Shown: positions 19,221 through 29,958, counted from the stretch's first letter. The stretch is DNA of 64,000 bases from Clostridia bacterium (GCA_017445995.1 JAFSRT010000020.1:1-64000), one strand, 5' to 3'. Numbers and translations are program-made. The notes: generated by a model not told the origin, from the letters alone.

Positions 19221-20393
19221 ATGAAAATTTGCTACATTATTGCCGAATACAACCCCTTTCATTTGGGGCATTTACGACAGATAGAATACGTTAAAAACAC
19301 CCTTAATGCGGAAAACGTCGTGGTTATTTTAAGCGGAAACTTTACGCAACGCGGTGAAATGGCGATTTTAGATAAGTATACCCGCGCAAAACATTGTATC
19401 GCGGGCGGGGCGGACCTTGTTATCGAACTGCCGACTGTTTTTGCAACTTCTAACGCCGAATACTTTTCAAAGGGCGCGATAAACGTTATCAGTTCACTCA
19501 ACGCCGAAGGCGGGCTGTGTTTCGGTGCGGAAACGGACGACAAGGAACAGTTTTTATCGCTTGCCGACTGCCTTAATAACGAAACGAAAGAGTTTAAGAC
19601 TTCTATAAAAGAAGAACTCGATAACGGCGTTGGGCTTGCAAAGGCAAAATATAACGCAATAAAGAAAGTTTACGGCGATAAGTATAACGCGCGCCTTTTT
19701 TCGTTGCCGAACAATATTTTGGGGCTTGAATACACAAGGGCTATTTTATCGTATAAAGCACCGCTTTCTATCTATCCATTTAAAAGAGACGATACGCATA
19801 ACGACATAACGCTTAAAAAGGGAATAACGAGTGCGTCGAGTATAAGGCTTAAAATCGAAGAAGGTAAAATTAAAAAATTAAAGAAAAGTCTTCCTTCTTT
19901 CGTCTATTCCGATATTAAACCGATAAATCACGATATCGATAAAATTATTATGGCGGCGTTAATTACTAAAAGCGCGAAGGAAATCTCCTTAACGCCCGAC
20001 TGTTCGGAAGGGCTTGAAAACAGACTTAAAGCACTGTATAAAGATAATATTATCTATAACGACTTTATTTCAAAAACTACGACAAAGCGCTACACTTCGG
20101 CACGGATAAGAAGAATACTTATCTGTAATCTTTTAGGCATTACGGAAACGCTTGTCGCTACCGCAAGTAAGTCGGGGTTATATGCAAAAGTTTTAGCGGT
20201 AAAAGAAGATAAAAAGTCTTTAATATCTGAACTGACTAAAACCGCAAGCGTTCCCATTTTAACGAGAAAAAGCGACGCGGAAAAATTAAAGGGCTTAGCA
20301 AAAGACTGCTTTAATATAGACGTTTTGGCAAACGATATTTTCGCTCTTTCCGTAAACGCTAAACAAAACGAAAACCAAATGATAATCGTATAA
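19221..20393 (+). CDS. tmcAL: tRNA(Met) cytidine acetate ligase
   Basis: A 390-residue TmcAL (YlbM) protein. It activates acetate with ATP to acetyl-adenylate and forms N4-acetylcytidine at the wobble base of elongator tRNA(Met). The nucleotidyltransferase start YNPFHLGH with HLGH at 14-17 is clear, followed by SGNFTQRGE and an EYTRAI segment. The start has AAAGGAG. In many Bacillota ylbM lies beside yceD-rpmF; here pta-ackA lie between, so acetate-making and acetate-using genes sit together. Confidence 0.93.
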   Translation: MKICYIIAEYNPFHLGHLRQIEYVKNTLNAENVVVILSGNFTQRGEMAILDKYTRAKHCIAGGADLVIELPTVFATSNAEYFSKGAINVISSLNAEGGLCFGAETDDKEQFLSLADCLNNETKEFKTSIKEELDNGVGLAKAKYNAIKKVYGDKYNARLFSLPNNILGLEYTRAILSYKAPLSIYPFKRDDTHNDITLKKGITSASSIRLKIEEGKIKKLKKSLPSFVYSDIKPINHDIDKIIMAALITKSAKEISLTPDCSEGLENRLKALYKDNIIYNDFISKTTTKRYTSARIRRILICNLLGITETLVATASKSGLYAKVLAVKEDKKSLISELTKTASVPILTRKSDAEKLKGLAKDCFNIDVLANDIFALSVNAKQNENQMIIV

Positions 20394-20407
20394 AAATTTA
20401 AAAATCA

Positions 20408-20444
20408 AAAACGGCTTGGAACCGAAGTGAACCCAAGCCGTTTT
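20408..20444. terminator. Bidirectional terminator between tmcAL and gdhA
   Basis: AAAACGGCTTGG pairs with CCAAGCCGTTTT around a 13-base loop, with T-runs on both strands. It serves the convergent tmcAL and gdhA genes. Confidence 0.85.
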
Positions 20445-20463
20445 TTGTTGTTAGTTTTAACTA

Positions 20464-21834
<1,371 letters not shown>

Positions 21835-21838
21835 TTAT

Positions 21839-21867
21839 AGTATAGCACAATTTTTTATTTAGTGTAA
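21839..21867 (-). promoter_or_regulatory. Sigma-A promoter of gdhA
   Basis: TTACAC (21867-21862), 17-bp spacer, TATACT (21844-21839). No operator was recognised. Confidence 0.55.
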
Positions 21868-21919
21868 TACTTTTTTTATATATATTTTTTATATTTAACA
21901 TTATTTTTATTTATAAATC

Positions 21920-23035
21920 TTAAAAACATTGCCCGATATCGAAAATCACGGCGAGTAATAGAATAAAAATAAACCCGATTGTATGAATAATGTTTTCTAT
22001 TTTTTTGTTTATCGGTTTTTTTCTTATCCACTCTATAAGCGTGAAAATAACGTGCGACCCGTCAAGCGCGGGTATAGGCAGAATATTGAAAACCGCAAGG
22101 TTGACCCCGATAAAGGACGCGATATAAAGAAGGTATGACAATCCGCCCGCTTTAACGGCGTTTGCGGTAACGCCTATCGTAGTTATCGTTCCGCCCATTG
22201 ACGATAGCCCGAGTTTGCCCGTAATCAACTGACCGAGTATTTTAAAGATAGTTCCGCCGAGTTTGACCGAGTATTCAAAAGAGTGCCCAACCGTCTTTAA
22301 CGCGCCAAGCCTTACGTTATAGGTATAAAGTCCACCGCCCAGATATTCGTTATCTTCATTTTTTTGGTAAGTGCCGAGAGAGAGAAAAACCGTCTTAATA
22401 TCTTCGACGTTGGAAAAATCCGTGTCCGTTCTTAAAACCACTTTAACGTCCGTCTCTTTTCCTTCACGCATAACCTTAAAGTCGACGGTGTCGCCCTTGT
22501 CTTTACCTTGAATAGCGTTCATAAGGTCGGTTATTATATAGATATTTTTGCCGTTTACTTTTAATATTACGTCGCCCTTAAAAAGCGAATATTCAGCACT
22601 TACTTCGTCGCTATCTTGTACTTCGTAAACTTTAAGGGTGCTTTGCCCGTAGATACCGAACATTAACACGATCAAAAGCACGGCAAAAAGATAGTTCATT
22701 ATAACGCCTGAAACCAAAACGACTATTCTTTTTAACGGGTGAAACTTATCGAACGCCTTTTCGCTGTCGCTGTCTTTATCTTCGCCGACGAAAGCGCAGT
22801 ATCCCCCGAGCGGAACGGCGCGAAGGGAAAACACTTCCCCGCTTTTTTTAGTCTTTTTAAAAACGGAAGGTCCGAAACCGATAGAAAACTCTTCTATTCC
22901 GAACCCCAGACTTTTTCCCGCTATATAATGACCGAGTTCGTGTACCGTTATCATAAGTAGCAACACGAAAATCGCAACCAAGATATAGCCGATATACGTT
23001 ATCGTATTGATGATTGAACCAAGCAATAAAAACAT
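21920..23035 (-). CDS. rseP: Site-2 intramembrane metalloprotease RseP/RasP
   Basis: A 371-residue M50 protease. HELGH near residue 33 in the first membrane helix provides two zinc ligands and the catalytic Glu; NILPIPALDGSH near the C-terminus provides the Asp ligand. A PDZ domain lies between, at about 135-205. It cleaves anti-sigma factors and signal peptide remnants inside the membrane. It directly abuts dxr and is last in the rpsB-to-rseP cluster; no ispG or proS follows here. Confidence 0.95.
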   Translation of the reverse strand: MFLLLGSIINTITYIGYILVAIFVLLLMITVHELGHYIAGKSLGFGIEEFSIGFGPSVFKKTKKSGEVFSLRAVPLGGYCAFVGEDKDSDSEKAFDKFHPLKRIVVLVSGVIMNYLFAVLLIVLMFGIYGQSTLKVYEVQDSDEVSAEYSLFKGDVILKVNGKNIYIITDLMNAIQGKDKGDTVDFKVMREGKETDVKVVLRTDTDFSNVEDIKTVFLSLGTYQKNEDNEYLGGGLYTYNVRLGALKTVGHSFEYSVKLGGTIFKILGQLITGKLGLSSMGGTITTIGVTANAVKAGGLSYLLYIASFIGVNLAVFNILPIPALDGSHVIFTLIEWIRKKPINKKIENIIHTIGFIFILLLAVIFDIGQCF

Positions 23036-24172
23036 TTAGTCTCCAAATAATTTTTTAACCGAAGTTCTTCCGAACTCGTCCGCACGGCAAAGGTCTTCGA
23101 AAGTGTCGGCGTTATGCCCCGAATATGTATTCAGCGCGTTGTCAAGACATTTATAGATATCGTTATACGAAATCCTGCCTTCTAAAAATCTTTTAACCGC
23201 TTCTTCGTTCGCACCGTTGACTACCGCGGGGTAAGTTCCGCCCTGTTTTCCCGCGTTCACCACGAGTTGAAAACACGGAAACCTGTCGTTATCAAGCGGA
23301 CTGAACGTAAGTTTACCTAATTTTGCAAAATCGACGCCCTGTAAATCGCAGTTCTTTCTTTCGGGATAGGTAAGCGCGGTCTGAATAGGTAATTCCATAG
23401 TCGGATAACTCATCTGACAGACGGACGCGCCGTCGGGAAACTCTACAATAGAGTGTATGATACTTTCCCTATGTATTATTACATCAATTTTTGAAAAAGG
23501 CGCGTTATAAAACCACTTGGCTTCGATAACTTCGAAGGCTTTATTGACAAGCGTCGCGCAGTCTATCGTTATTTTCGCGCCCATATTCCAGTTAGGGTGC
23601 ATAAGCGCTTTTTTAGCAGTAGCCGTCTTTAAGTCTTCCTTCGTGTAATCGCGGAAAGCACCGCCGGACGCGGTAAGTATAATTTTTGAAAACGGCGTGG
23701 AAAAATCAAATGACAGGGCTTGCCATACCGCCGAGTGTTCGCTGTCGATAGGAACGATTGAAACGCCCTTTTCTTTTGCGAGTTTCATAACTATATTTCC
23801 GCCGACTACTAAACTTTCTTTATTAGCAAGCGCAATGTTTTTGCCCTTTTTGATTGCGTCTAATACCGCGATAATACCCTTAAACCCGACGAGAGAAACG
23901 ACTATTATATCGGCATCTTCCGTGATGGCGTTAATAAAGGCGTTTTCCCCGAAAAAAAACTCCGTGTCAGGGTATTCTTTTTTATCGACGTCAATAGGGT
24001 TAATAATCGTTGCGACTTTCGGCTGAAACTCTTTAACTTGGCTTAAAAACAAATCGCTATTATTCCCTGCCGAAAGGGACACCAGCGAAAAAATATCGCC
24101 GTGCCTTTTGATAACTGACAGAACCTGTCTGCCTATCGAACCCGTACTACCTATTAAAGCAATTTTTTTCAT
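23036..24172 (-). CDS. dxr: 1-deoxy-D-xylulose 5-phosphate reductoisomerase
   Basis: A 378-residue enzyme (IspC) that converts DXP to MEP with NADPH. The Rossmann start GSTGSIGRQ (8-16), the NKESLVVGG segment and the SEHSAVWQ active-site motif are present. It is the committed MEP step; IspDF at 14.6 kb continues the pathway. Nine bases separate it from cdsA and rseP follows without a gap. Confidence 0.97.
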   Translation of the reverse strand: MKKIALIGSTGSIGRQVLSVIKRHGDIFSLVSLSAGNNSDLFLSQVKEFQPKVATIINPIDVDKKEYPDTEFFFGENAFINAITEDADIIVVSLVGFKGIIAVLDAIKKGKNIALANKESLVVGGNIVMKLAKEKGVSIVPIDSEHSAVWQALSFDFSTPFSKIILTASGGAFRDYTKEDLKTATAKKALMHPNWNMGAKITIDCATLVNKAFEVIEAKWFYNAPFSKIDVIIHRESIIHSIVEFPDGASVCQMSYPTMELPIQTALTYPERKNCDLQGVDFAKLGKLTFSPLDNDRFPCFQLVVNAGKQGGTYPAVVNGANEEAVKRFLEGRISYNDIYKCLDNALNTYSGHNADTFEDLCRADEFGRTSVKKLFGD

Positions 24173-24181
24173 ACAATTCTC

Positions 24182-25030
24182 TTAAGTTAAAATAAACGTT
24201 AAATATATAAATACGGAAGCGACAATAATACCGTCTATTCTGTCGGCGATACCGCCGTGCCCCGGCATAATGTTTCCCATATCTTTTATTCCGGCGCGCC
24301 TTTTAATTAAACTTTCCAAAAGGTCGCCGAGTATAGTAAACACACTTGCTACAAGCCCGATTACCGCATAGAAAAGAACGGGGGTAAAAAGGTAATAGGA
24401 CGGGGTGAAAATAAAATACACCAAAAGCCCGCCGACAGCCCCGCCGATAACCCCGCCGATTGCTCCCGCAACCGTTTTATTCGGCGAAAGTTTCGGGCAA
24501 AGTTTTTTCTGCTTTCCCTTTCTTATCTTGCCCCATAAAACCCCGACGAAATAGGCGAAGGTGTCCGAAAACGGCGAAATAATAAATATAAGTAAAAGCG
24601 CGATAAAACCCTTTGCCGTTCCGAAATCGTTTACCATAAAGGTCGACACGAGAAAAAAGGACGGGTAAATTATCGGCACGATTTTAACGAGAAAATCTTT
24701 TACTTCGCCCCTGTCCGTATAAGTTATTACAGAAAAAACGGTCATAAATATTATTGCAATATCAAGTGCAAATAATACGCCGTATTTAGATTTAACAAAG
24801 TATTCGCCGATAAAGTAGGCAACCAAAAAAAGTCCGCCGTAAACGGTAGACAGAATAAAAGTCGCCTTTCCCGTAAACGGTTTTAACGCCCTTGCCACTT
24901 CAAACGTAGCGGTAAAGCCGAAAAAGGCGAGAAGTATATTAAAATAACGGTAATCAACGAACTGGCGAAGCAGAAAAAACCCCGCCACGACAACTACGAA
25001 CAACGCGCCCGAAACACATCTTTTCAACAT
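24182..25030 (-). CDS. cdsA: Phosphatidate cytidylyltransferase
   Basis: A 282-residue polytopic membrane enzyme making CDP-diacylglycerol from phosphatidate and CTP. The C-terminal signature is seen as SLIKRRAGIKD followed by PGHGGIADRIDG. About eight hydrophobic helices precede it. It starts two bases after uppS, so it is coupled in the operon. Confidence 0.95.
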   Translation of the reverse strand: MLKRCVSGALFVVVVAGFFLLRQFVDYRYFNILLAFFGFTATFEVARALKPFTGKATFILSTVYGGLFLVAYFIGEYFVKSKYGVLFALDIAIIFMTVFSVITYTDRGEVKDFLVKIVPIIYPSFFLVSTFMVNDFGTAKGFIALLLIFIISPFSDTFAYFVGVLWGKIRKGKQKKLCPKLSPNKTVAGAIGGVIGGAVGGLLVYFIFTPSYYLFTPVLFYAVIGLVASVFTILGDLLESLIKRRAGIKDMGNIMPGHGGIADRIDGIIVASVFIYLTFILT

Positions 25031-25032
25031 AT

Positions 25033-25725
25033 TTATAATCTCCCGAAACGGCGTTTTCTTGTAGAAAAATCTTCTAACGCCTTATCGAACTCTTCTTCGT
25101 TAAAGTCGGGCCATAAAACGTCCGAAAAATAGAGTTCGCTGTACGCTCCCTGATATAACATAAAGTTAGAAATCCGTTTTTCACCGCCCGTTCTTATAAT
25201 AAGGTCCGGTTCGCCGAAAGGCGCGGTGTAAAGTTCTTTACTGATATTATCGACGGTAATTTCTTCATTTTTAGATAAAAGTTTATTAACCGCGTAGCAT
25301 ATTTCCTGCCTGCCACCGTAATTTATCGCAATATTCAAAACGTGTTCGTCGTTATTTTTCGACTGTTCCATATCCTTATAGATAATTTCTTGTAATTCCG
25401 GCGAAAGTTTGGTTAAATCGCCCATAACGAAAAGTTTTATTTTGTTTTTTAAAATCTTTTTTATATATTTCGTAAAATAAACTTTTAAAAGGCGCATCAG
25501 TTCGTCGACTTCTTCTTTCGGTCTTTCCCAGTTTTCGGACGAAAAAGCATAGAGGGTTAAAACCTTAACCCCCCTATTAAACGCGTGCGTCGTAATTCTG
25601 TCAACGTTATCGGATCCCGCTTTATGCCCGTAAGAACGCTTCTTCCCGCGGGAAACCGCCCATCTTCCGTTGCCGTCCATAATAATCCCGACGTGAGACG
25701 GGATTTTCATTGCGTTATCTTCCAT
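25033..25725 (-). CDS. uppS: Undecaprenyl diphosphate synthase
   Basis: A 230-residue cis-prenyltransferase that makes the C55 carrier for cell-wall synthesis. HVGIIMDGNGRWA holds the catalytic Asp; RTGGEKRISNFM and the C-terminal SDVLWPDF motif are also present. The first ATG (25725) has no good ribosome binding site. An internal ATG at 25710 lies eight bases after GGAAG and would give a 225-residue protein starting MKIPSH, so the start is uncertain by five codons. Confidence 0.95.
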   Translation of the reverse strand: MEDNAMKIPSHVGIIMDGNGRWAVSRGKKRSYGHKAGSDNVDRITTHAFNRGVKVLTLYAFSSENWERPKEEVDELMRLLKVYFTKYIKKILKNKIKLFVMGDLTKLSPELQEIIYKDMEQSKNNDEHVLNIAINYGGRQEICYAVNKLLSKNEEITVDNISKELYTAPFGEPDLIIRTGGEKRISNFMLYQGAYSELYFSDVLWPDFNEEEFDKALEDFSTRKRRFGRL

Positions 25726-25730
25726 AATTA

Positions 25731-26306
25731 TTAAACGGACATAATATCCTTTTCTTTGTTGTCAGAAAGTTTATCTACGTTATCGATACACTCCGAAATA
25801 TGTTTGTCTATTTCCGATTCGCAATAGGAAAACTCGTCTTCAGAAAGTTCCTTATTGTTTTTCATTTTCTTTATAACGTCCATAGCGTCCCTACGGATAT
25901 TACGTATAGCAACCTTGCTGTCTTCCGCCAACTTCTTGCATTGTTTAACGAGTTCGCGCCTGCGTTCTTCCGTTAAAACCGGGAATACAAGCCTGATTAC
26001 CTTTCCGTCGGTCGTCGGGGTGATACCGATATTTTCTATTAAAAGTTGTTTTTCGATAACTTTTACCATAGACGCGTCCCACGGGGAAATGACCAGGCAT
26101 CTCCCTTCCGAAACGGAAATGTTGCCTACCTGATTGATAGGCGTAGGCGTGCCGTAATAGTCTACTAAAATCTTGTCTAAAATATGCGGATTTGCTCTTC
26201 CGGCCCTTATCGCAATATATTCGCTGTTAAGAACGGTAAGAGATTTTTCCGTTCTTTCCATTGTTTCCATCATAAGTTCGTCGAACTTTTCGTTTTCGAT
26301 AGCCAT
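25731..26306 (-). CDS. frr: Ribosome recycling factor
   Basis: A 191-residue RRF, which with EF-G splits post-termination ribosomes. The start MAIENEKFDELMMETMERTE, the RAGRANPHIL segment and the long helical bundle are typical. It is preceded by AAAAAGGAG and follows pyrH by 25 bases, the conserved order. Confidence 0.97.
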   Translation of the reverse strand: MAIENEKFDELMMETMERTEKSLTVLNSEYIAIRAGRANPHILDKILVDYYGTPTPINQVGNISVSEGRCLVISPWDASMVKVIEKQLLIENIGITPTTDGKVIRLVFPVLTEERRRELVKQCKKLAEDSKVAIRNIRRDAMDVIKKMKNNKELSEDEFSYCESEIDKHISECIDNVDKLSDNKEKDIMSV

Positions 26307-26331
26307 ACTTAACTCCTTTTTCGCATTATAA

Positions 26332-27039
26332 TTATTTTATAATCGTTCCTATATCTTCGCCCGTTACCGCGCGCATAAGCGCGTTTTCTTCAAACAAGCC
26401 GAATGCAAGAACGGGTATTTCGTTTTCCATACAGATAGTAATCGCCGTCGTATCCATCGCTTTAAGACCCTTCGTGATAAACTCGTTATACGAAACTTCT
26501 TTATACTTTTTAGCGTCCTTATTGATTTTCGGGTCGGAATCGTAAATGCCGTCCACGTTTTTAGCGAGAAGTAAAACGTCCGCATTGATTTCGGCAGAAC
26601 GAAGCGCCGCGCCCGTATCCGTCGTGAAATAAGGGTTGCCCGTTCCGCAAGCGAAGATAACGACTCTGCCCTTGTTTAAGTGAGACAACGCCTTTCTTAA
26701 AATATAAGGTTCGGCAACTCTCGTAATTGTCAACGCAGTCTGAACGCGGGTCGGAATATTCTTTCTTTCCAAAGCGTCCTGAAGCGCAAGCGCATTGATA
26801 ACGGTCGCAAGCATACCCATATGGTCGGCAGTCGACCTGTCCATTTGCGTGCCTTCTCTGCCGCGCCAGAAATTACCGCCACCGACGATAATGCCTATTT
26901 CAACGCCTAAATCTTTAACCGCTTTTATTTGATCGGTAATATTATCGAGAACCTTTTGGTCAAGACCCGTACCCTTTTCGCCCGCAAGCGCTTCCCCCGA
27001 AAGTTTAATAACTACTCTTTTATAAATTGCTTTTGCCAT
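26332..27039 (-). CDS. pyrH: UMP kinase
   Basis: A 235-residue bacterial UMP kinase of the amino acid kinase fold, making UDP from UMP and [12 protein letters not shown] near the N-terminus and GGGNFWRG near residue 52 are the phosphate loops. It has its own promoter at 27070-27098 after the rpsB-tsf terminator and heads pyrH-frr-uppS-cdsA-dxr-rseP. Confidence 0.97.
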   Translation of the reverse strand: MAKAIYKRVVIKLSGEALAGEKGTGLDQKVLDNITDQIKAVKDLGVEIGIIVGGGNFWRGREGTQMDRSTADHMGMLATVINALALQDALERKNIPTRVQTALTITRVAEPYILRKALSHLNKGRVVIFACGTGNPYFTTDTGAALRSAEINADVLLLAKNVDGIYDSDPKINKDAKKYKEVSYNEFITKGLKAMDTTAITICMENEIPVLAFGLFEENALMRAVTGEDIGTIIK

Positions 27040-27069
27040 AACCCTTCTCCGATTTTTGCTATTTTTATT

Positions 27070-27098
27070 ATTATACCATTATTTTAACTATTTGTCTA
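27070..27098 (-). promoter_or_regulatory. Sigma-A promoter of the pyrH operon
   Basis: TAGACA (27098-27093), 17-bp spacer, TATAAT (27075-27070), about 30 bases before the pyrH ATG. Confidence 0.7.
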
Positions 27099-27160
27099 TG
27101 CAAAAATAATATTTACTTAAAATATAAACTAATAAACGGTTTTTTTATAATTTATACCAA

Positions 27161-27188
27161 AAAGGCCTTGCAAAAATGCAAAGCCTTT
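27161..27188 (-). terminator. Terminator after rpsB-tsf
   Basis: AAAGGCTTTGC pairs with GCAAGGCCTTT on the transcript, followed by a run of T. It lies 16 bases past the tsf stop. Confidence 0.8.
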
Positions 27189-27203
27189 CGTGTTTTTTAA
27201 TAA

Positions 27204-28100
27204 TTATCTTTTCATCTGTGCCTGAACTTCGGCAGCGAAGTCTTCGTTTCTCTTTTCCAAACCTTCGCCTAATTCATAACGAACGAAACGTTTAACTTTT
27301 AATTCCTTACCCATTGCGTTCGATTTTTCCTGAACGAGTTTTTCAATCGTTATAGACGGGTCTTTAACGAATACTTGTTTTAAAAGACAGTTTTCGTCGT
27401 AATACTTACCTACTTTACCTTCAACCATTTTAGCGATAATCTGGTCAGGCTTGTTTGCAAGTTTCGGATCGTTCTTTATCTGCGCGATCAAGATTTCCTT
27501 TTCGTGTTCGATAACTTCTGCCGGAACTTCTTCAGGAAGTATATAAAGCGGTTTAGACGCTGCGATCTGAAGTGCCAAGTCGTGCGCTAATTCTTTCGCA
27601 ACGTCGCAAGTGCAACCTTCAAGGTCAACTAAAACGCCAACCTTTCCGCCCATATGAATATAACTTTCGATAATGCCGTTTTCCGCCGTCATCTTTTCAA
27701 ATCTGCGGATAGCGATTTTTTCACCGCATTTTGCGGTAGCGTTAATCGTTTCTTCCTTCTTTGCTTCAACTAATTCGTCAATCGATTTTACGTCGTTATT
27801 TAAAACGTATTCCGCAACGTCGTCAACGAACGCGATATACTGATCGCCCTTTGCAACGAAGTCGGTTTCGCAGTTTACTTCTAAAACAACGCCCGTAGAA
27901 CCCGAAATCTTCGCCGTAACCGCACCTTCAGCGGCAATTCTCGACGCTTTTTTAGCGGCGGTAGCGATGCCTTTTTCTCTTAAGAAGTCAATAGCCTTTT
28001 GTAAATCGCCGTCGGTCGCTTCCAACGCTTTCTTGCAGTCTGCCATACCTGCGCCGGTTTTTTCACGAAGTTCTTTTATATCGTTAATACTGATAGCCAT
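27204..28100 (-). CDS. tsf: Elongation factor Ts
   Basis: A 298-residue nucleotide exchange factor for EF-Tu. The N-terminal UBA-like domain with LREKTGAGMADCKKALEAT and the EVNCETDFVAKG segment contacting EF-Tu are present. It follows rpsB by 19 bases and is co-transcribed with it. Confidence 0.97.
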   Translation of the reverse strand: MAISINDIKELREKTGAGMADCKKALEATDGDLQKAIDFLREKGIATAAKKASRIAAEGAVTAKISGSTGVVLEVNCETDFVAKGDQYIAFVDDVAEYVLNNDVKSIDELVEAKKEETINATAKCGEKIAIRRFEKMTAENGIIESYIHMGGKVGVLVDLEGCTCDVAKELAHDLALQIAASKPLYILPEEVPAEVIEHEKEILIAQIKNDPKLANKPDQIIAKMVEGKVGKYYDENCLLKQVFVKDPSITIEKLVQEKSNAMGKELKVKRFVRYELGEGLEKRNEDFAAEVQAQMKR

Positions 28101-28119
28101 TTTTATTCTCCTAAAAATT

Positions 28120-28905
28120 TTATTCTGCTTTATCTTCGGCAGGAGTTTCGTTGATTACGTCAGCCATAGAAACTTGTTCTTCTTTAACTTCTTCAACTAC
28201 TTCTTCTTTTACCATCTGTTCGCCTTGGTTTGCTTCGATTATCGCGTCCGCAATAACGCTTGCGATAAGTTTAACGGCACGGATAGCGTCGTCGTTACCC
28301 GGAATAACGTGGTCGATTAAGTCAGGGTCGCAGTTCGTATCGGTGATTGCAACGATAGGAATATTTAAAGACCTTGCTTCTTTAACCGCGTTGTGTTCTT
28401 GGTCAGGATCAACGACGAACATTAAGCCCGGAAGGGTCTTCATTTCCTTAATACCGCCAAGGTTGGTTTCTAATTTGTCTCTTTCAATTTTTAAGTTTGC
28501 AACTTCCTTTTTTGGAAGAAGGTCGAACTCGCCCATTTTTTCCATATTGTTGAGTTTGTTGAGCCTATCGATTCTCGAACGCATAGTCTTAAAGTTAGTG
28601 AGCGTACCGCCGAGCCATCTTGCGTTGATGTAATACTGACCGCAGCGTTCCGCTTCTTCCTTAATAGCGTCCTGCGCCTGTTTTTTCGTACCGACGAAAA
28701 GAATAGGTTTGCCTTCTTTTGCCTTTGCTACGACGAAAGGATAAACGTCTTTTTCAATAATTTCAACCGTTTGTTCAAGGTTAATGATGTGAATACCGTT
28801 TCTTTCCCCGTAAATGTACTTCTTCATTTTCGGATTCCAACGTCTCGTCTGGTGTCCGAAGTGTACCCCTGTTTCCAGAAGTTGTTTCATTGTGATAACT
28901 GCCAT
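28120..28905 (-). CDS. rpsB: 30S ribosomal protein uS2
   Basis: A 261-residue uS2. The ATG at 28905 follows GGAGGAAATA and gives [19 protein letters not shown], the usual start; a frame to 28986 adds 27 unrelated residues. The last 35 residues form a Glu/Val-rich tail longer than in E. coli. Its leader contains a nested stem that may be a regulatory site. Confidence 0.97.
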   Translation of the reverse strand: MAVITMKQLLETGVHFGHQTRRWNPKMKKYIYGERNGIHIINLEQTVEIIEKDVYPFVVAKAKEGKPILFVGTKKQAQDAIKEEAERCGQYYINARWLGGTLTNFKTMRSRIDRLNKLNNMEKMGEFDLLPKKEVANLKIERDKLETNLGGIKEMKTLPGLMFVVDPDQEHNAVKEARSLNIPIVAITDTNCDPDLIDHVIPGNDDAIRAVKLIASVIADAIIEANQGEQMVKEEVVEEVKEEQVSMADVINETPAEDKAE

Positions 28906-28945
28906 AGTTATTTCCTCCGTTTTTCCTCCCCGCTTATCGTTTTTT

Positions 28946-28996
28946 TTAAGCAACATTTCCGAATTGAAAAGATTTTTCGGAAACACGAACGCTTAA
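28946..28996 (-). promoter_or_regulatory. Structured rpsB leader
   Basis: In the leader, TTAAGC (28996-28991) pairs with GCTTAA (28951-28946), and inside it TTTCCGAA pairs with TTCGGAAA, separated by internal loops. There is no U-run directly suited to termination before the ribosome binding site. An S2 autoregulatory site is possible but unproven. Confidence 0.45.
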
Positions 28997-29025
28997 TATA
29001 AACGGGTGCGAATTTTTGCTTATCT

Positions 29026-29055
29026 ATAATAGCACATAGTTTACCCCTTTTGCAA
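29026..29055 (-). promoter_or_regulatory. Sigma-A promoter of rpsB-tsf
   Basis: TTGCAA (29055-29050), 18-bp spacer, TATTAT (29031-29026), giving a leader of about 115 nt. Confidence 0.65.
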
Positions 29056-29085
29056 GGATTTTTATGCGGTTTTTAAAAGAAAATA

Positions 29086-29118
29086 GGGGTTATTCACATA
29101 AAAAACGCAAATAACCCC
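29086..29118 (-). terminator. Terminator after the DUF1292 gene
   Basis: GGGGTTATT pairs with AATAACCCC around a 15-base loop, then TATTTTCTTTT on the minus strand. Confidence 0.65.
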
Positions 29119-29136
29119 GTTTAGTTTTTTACTTTA

Positions 29137-29511
29137 TTATTCTTCTTCGTCTTCTTCGATTAGTCTGCAAAACTCGTTAAACACTTCGTCTAACAGTTTT
29201 TCGTCTTCGATAGGAATAAGTTCGGCGTCTTCTTCTTCCTTTCCCGCAAGTTCAAAGATAATAAGGTCGTCTTCGCTTATACCTTCGATTTCTTCGGCAG
29301 GTTCGAAAGCCGAATAATTTTTGCCCTTATATTCTATCGTGCCTACGAAATAGAACTTTAATTTTCTTCCGTCGTCCGCGGTAAGTTCGACGATATCGTC
29401 TTCGCAACCGCAATCGCAACCGTGTTCGTCGTGTTCACACCCGCAATCACAGTCGTGGTCGTGATGATCGTGTTCGCAACCGCAATCGCATTTCTTTTCT
29501 TTTTCACTCAT
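29137..29511 (-). CDS. DUF1292 (YrzB-like) protein with a Cys/His-rich N-terminal tail
   Basis: A 124-residue protein. Residues 40-124 match the small acidic DUF1292/YrzB family that follows ruvX in Firmicutes. Residues 8-37 carry three CDCGCE motifs (8-13, 21-26, 32-37) separated by His/Asp-rich spacers, giving nine Cys and several His in 30 residues, which looks like a metal-binding tail. It starts three bases after ruvX, so the two are translated together. Function of the family is unknown. Confidence 0.85.
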   Translation of the reverse strand: MSEKEKKCDCGCEHDHHDHDCDCGCEHDEHGCDCGCEDDIVELTADDGRKLKFYFVGTIEYKGKNYSAFEPAEEIEGISEDDLIIFELAGKEEEDAELIPIEDEKLLDEVFNEFCRLIEEDEEE

Positions 29512-29514
29512 AGT

Positions 29515-29952
29515 CTATTCTCCTTTATTATTCCTTTTTTTATTAAAATCACTTAAAAACCCTTCTAAAATAGAAGTGGCGGCAAGACTGTCTACGCATT
29601 GTTTTCTCTCTTCTCTCGACTTACCTTGCCCGATAAGTATTTCTTCCGCTTCCAGCGTGGTGCACCTTTCGTCGACCGATATAACGGGAACGGCAAGCGT
29701 TTCTTTTAACTTTTCGATAAAAAAAGAAACCTTTTTAGTCTGCGTCGTTTCCTGCCCGTCGAAGTTTACGGGTAGTCCGCAAATAACGGCGGTCGCGTAC
29801 TTCTGTTTAACTAATTCCGCTACCGCGCGTAAATCTTCTTTAAGGTTTTTCCGAAAATAAGTTTTAACGGGCAACGCGTACGTATTAAACGGGTCCGAAA
29901 CGGCAACGCCTATTCTTTTATCGCCGATATCAAGGCATAAAAATCTATCCAC
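29515..29952 (-). CDS. ruvX: Putative pre-16S rRNA nuclease RuvX/YqgF
   Basis: A 145-residue RNase H-fold protein of the YqgF family, implicated in 16S rRNA end processing and earlier annotated as a Holliday junction resolvase. LDIGDKRIGVA (Asp8) and the SVDERCTTLEAE and DSLAATSILEGFL segments hold the acidic residues. The start is a GTG with no Shine-Dalgarno, six bases after a TAAAAT -10 box, so the mRNA is probably leaderless. Confidence 0.92.
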   Translation of the reverse strand: MDRFLCLDIGDKRIGVAVSDPFNTYALPVKTYFRKNLKEDLRAVAELVKQKYATAVICGLPVNFDGQETTQTKKVSFFIEKLKETLAVPVISVDERCTTLEAEEILIGQGKSREERKQCVDSLAATSILEGFLSDFNKKRNNKGE

Positions 29953-29958
29953 TTTTTT

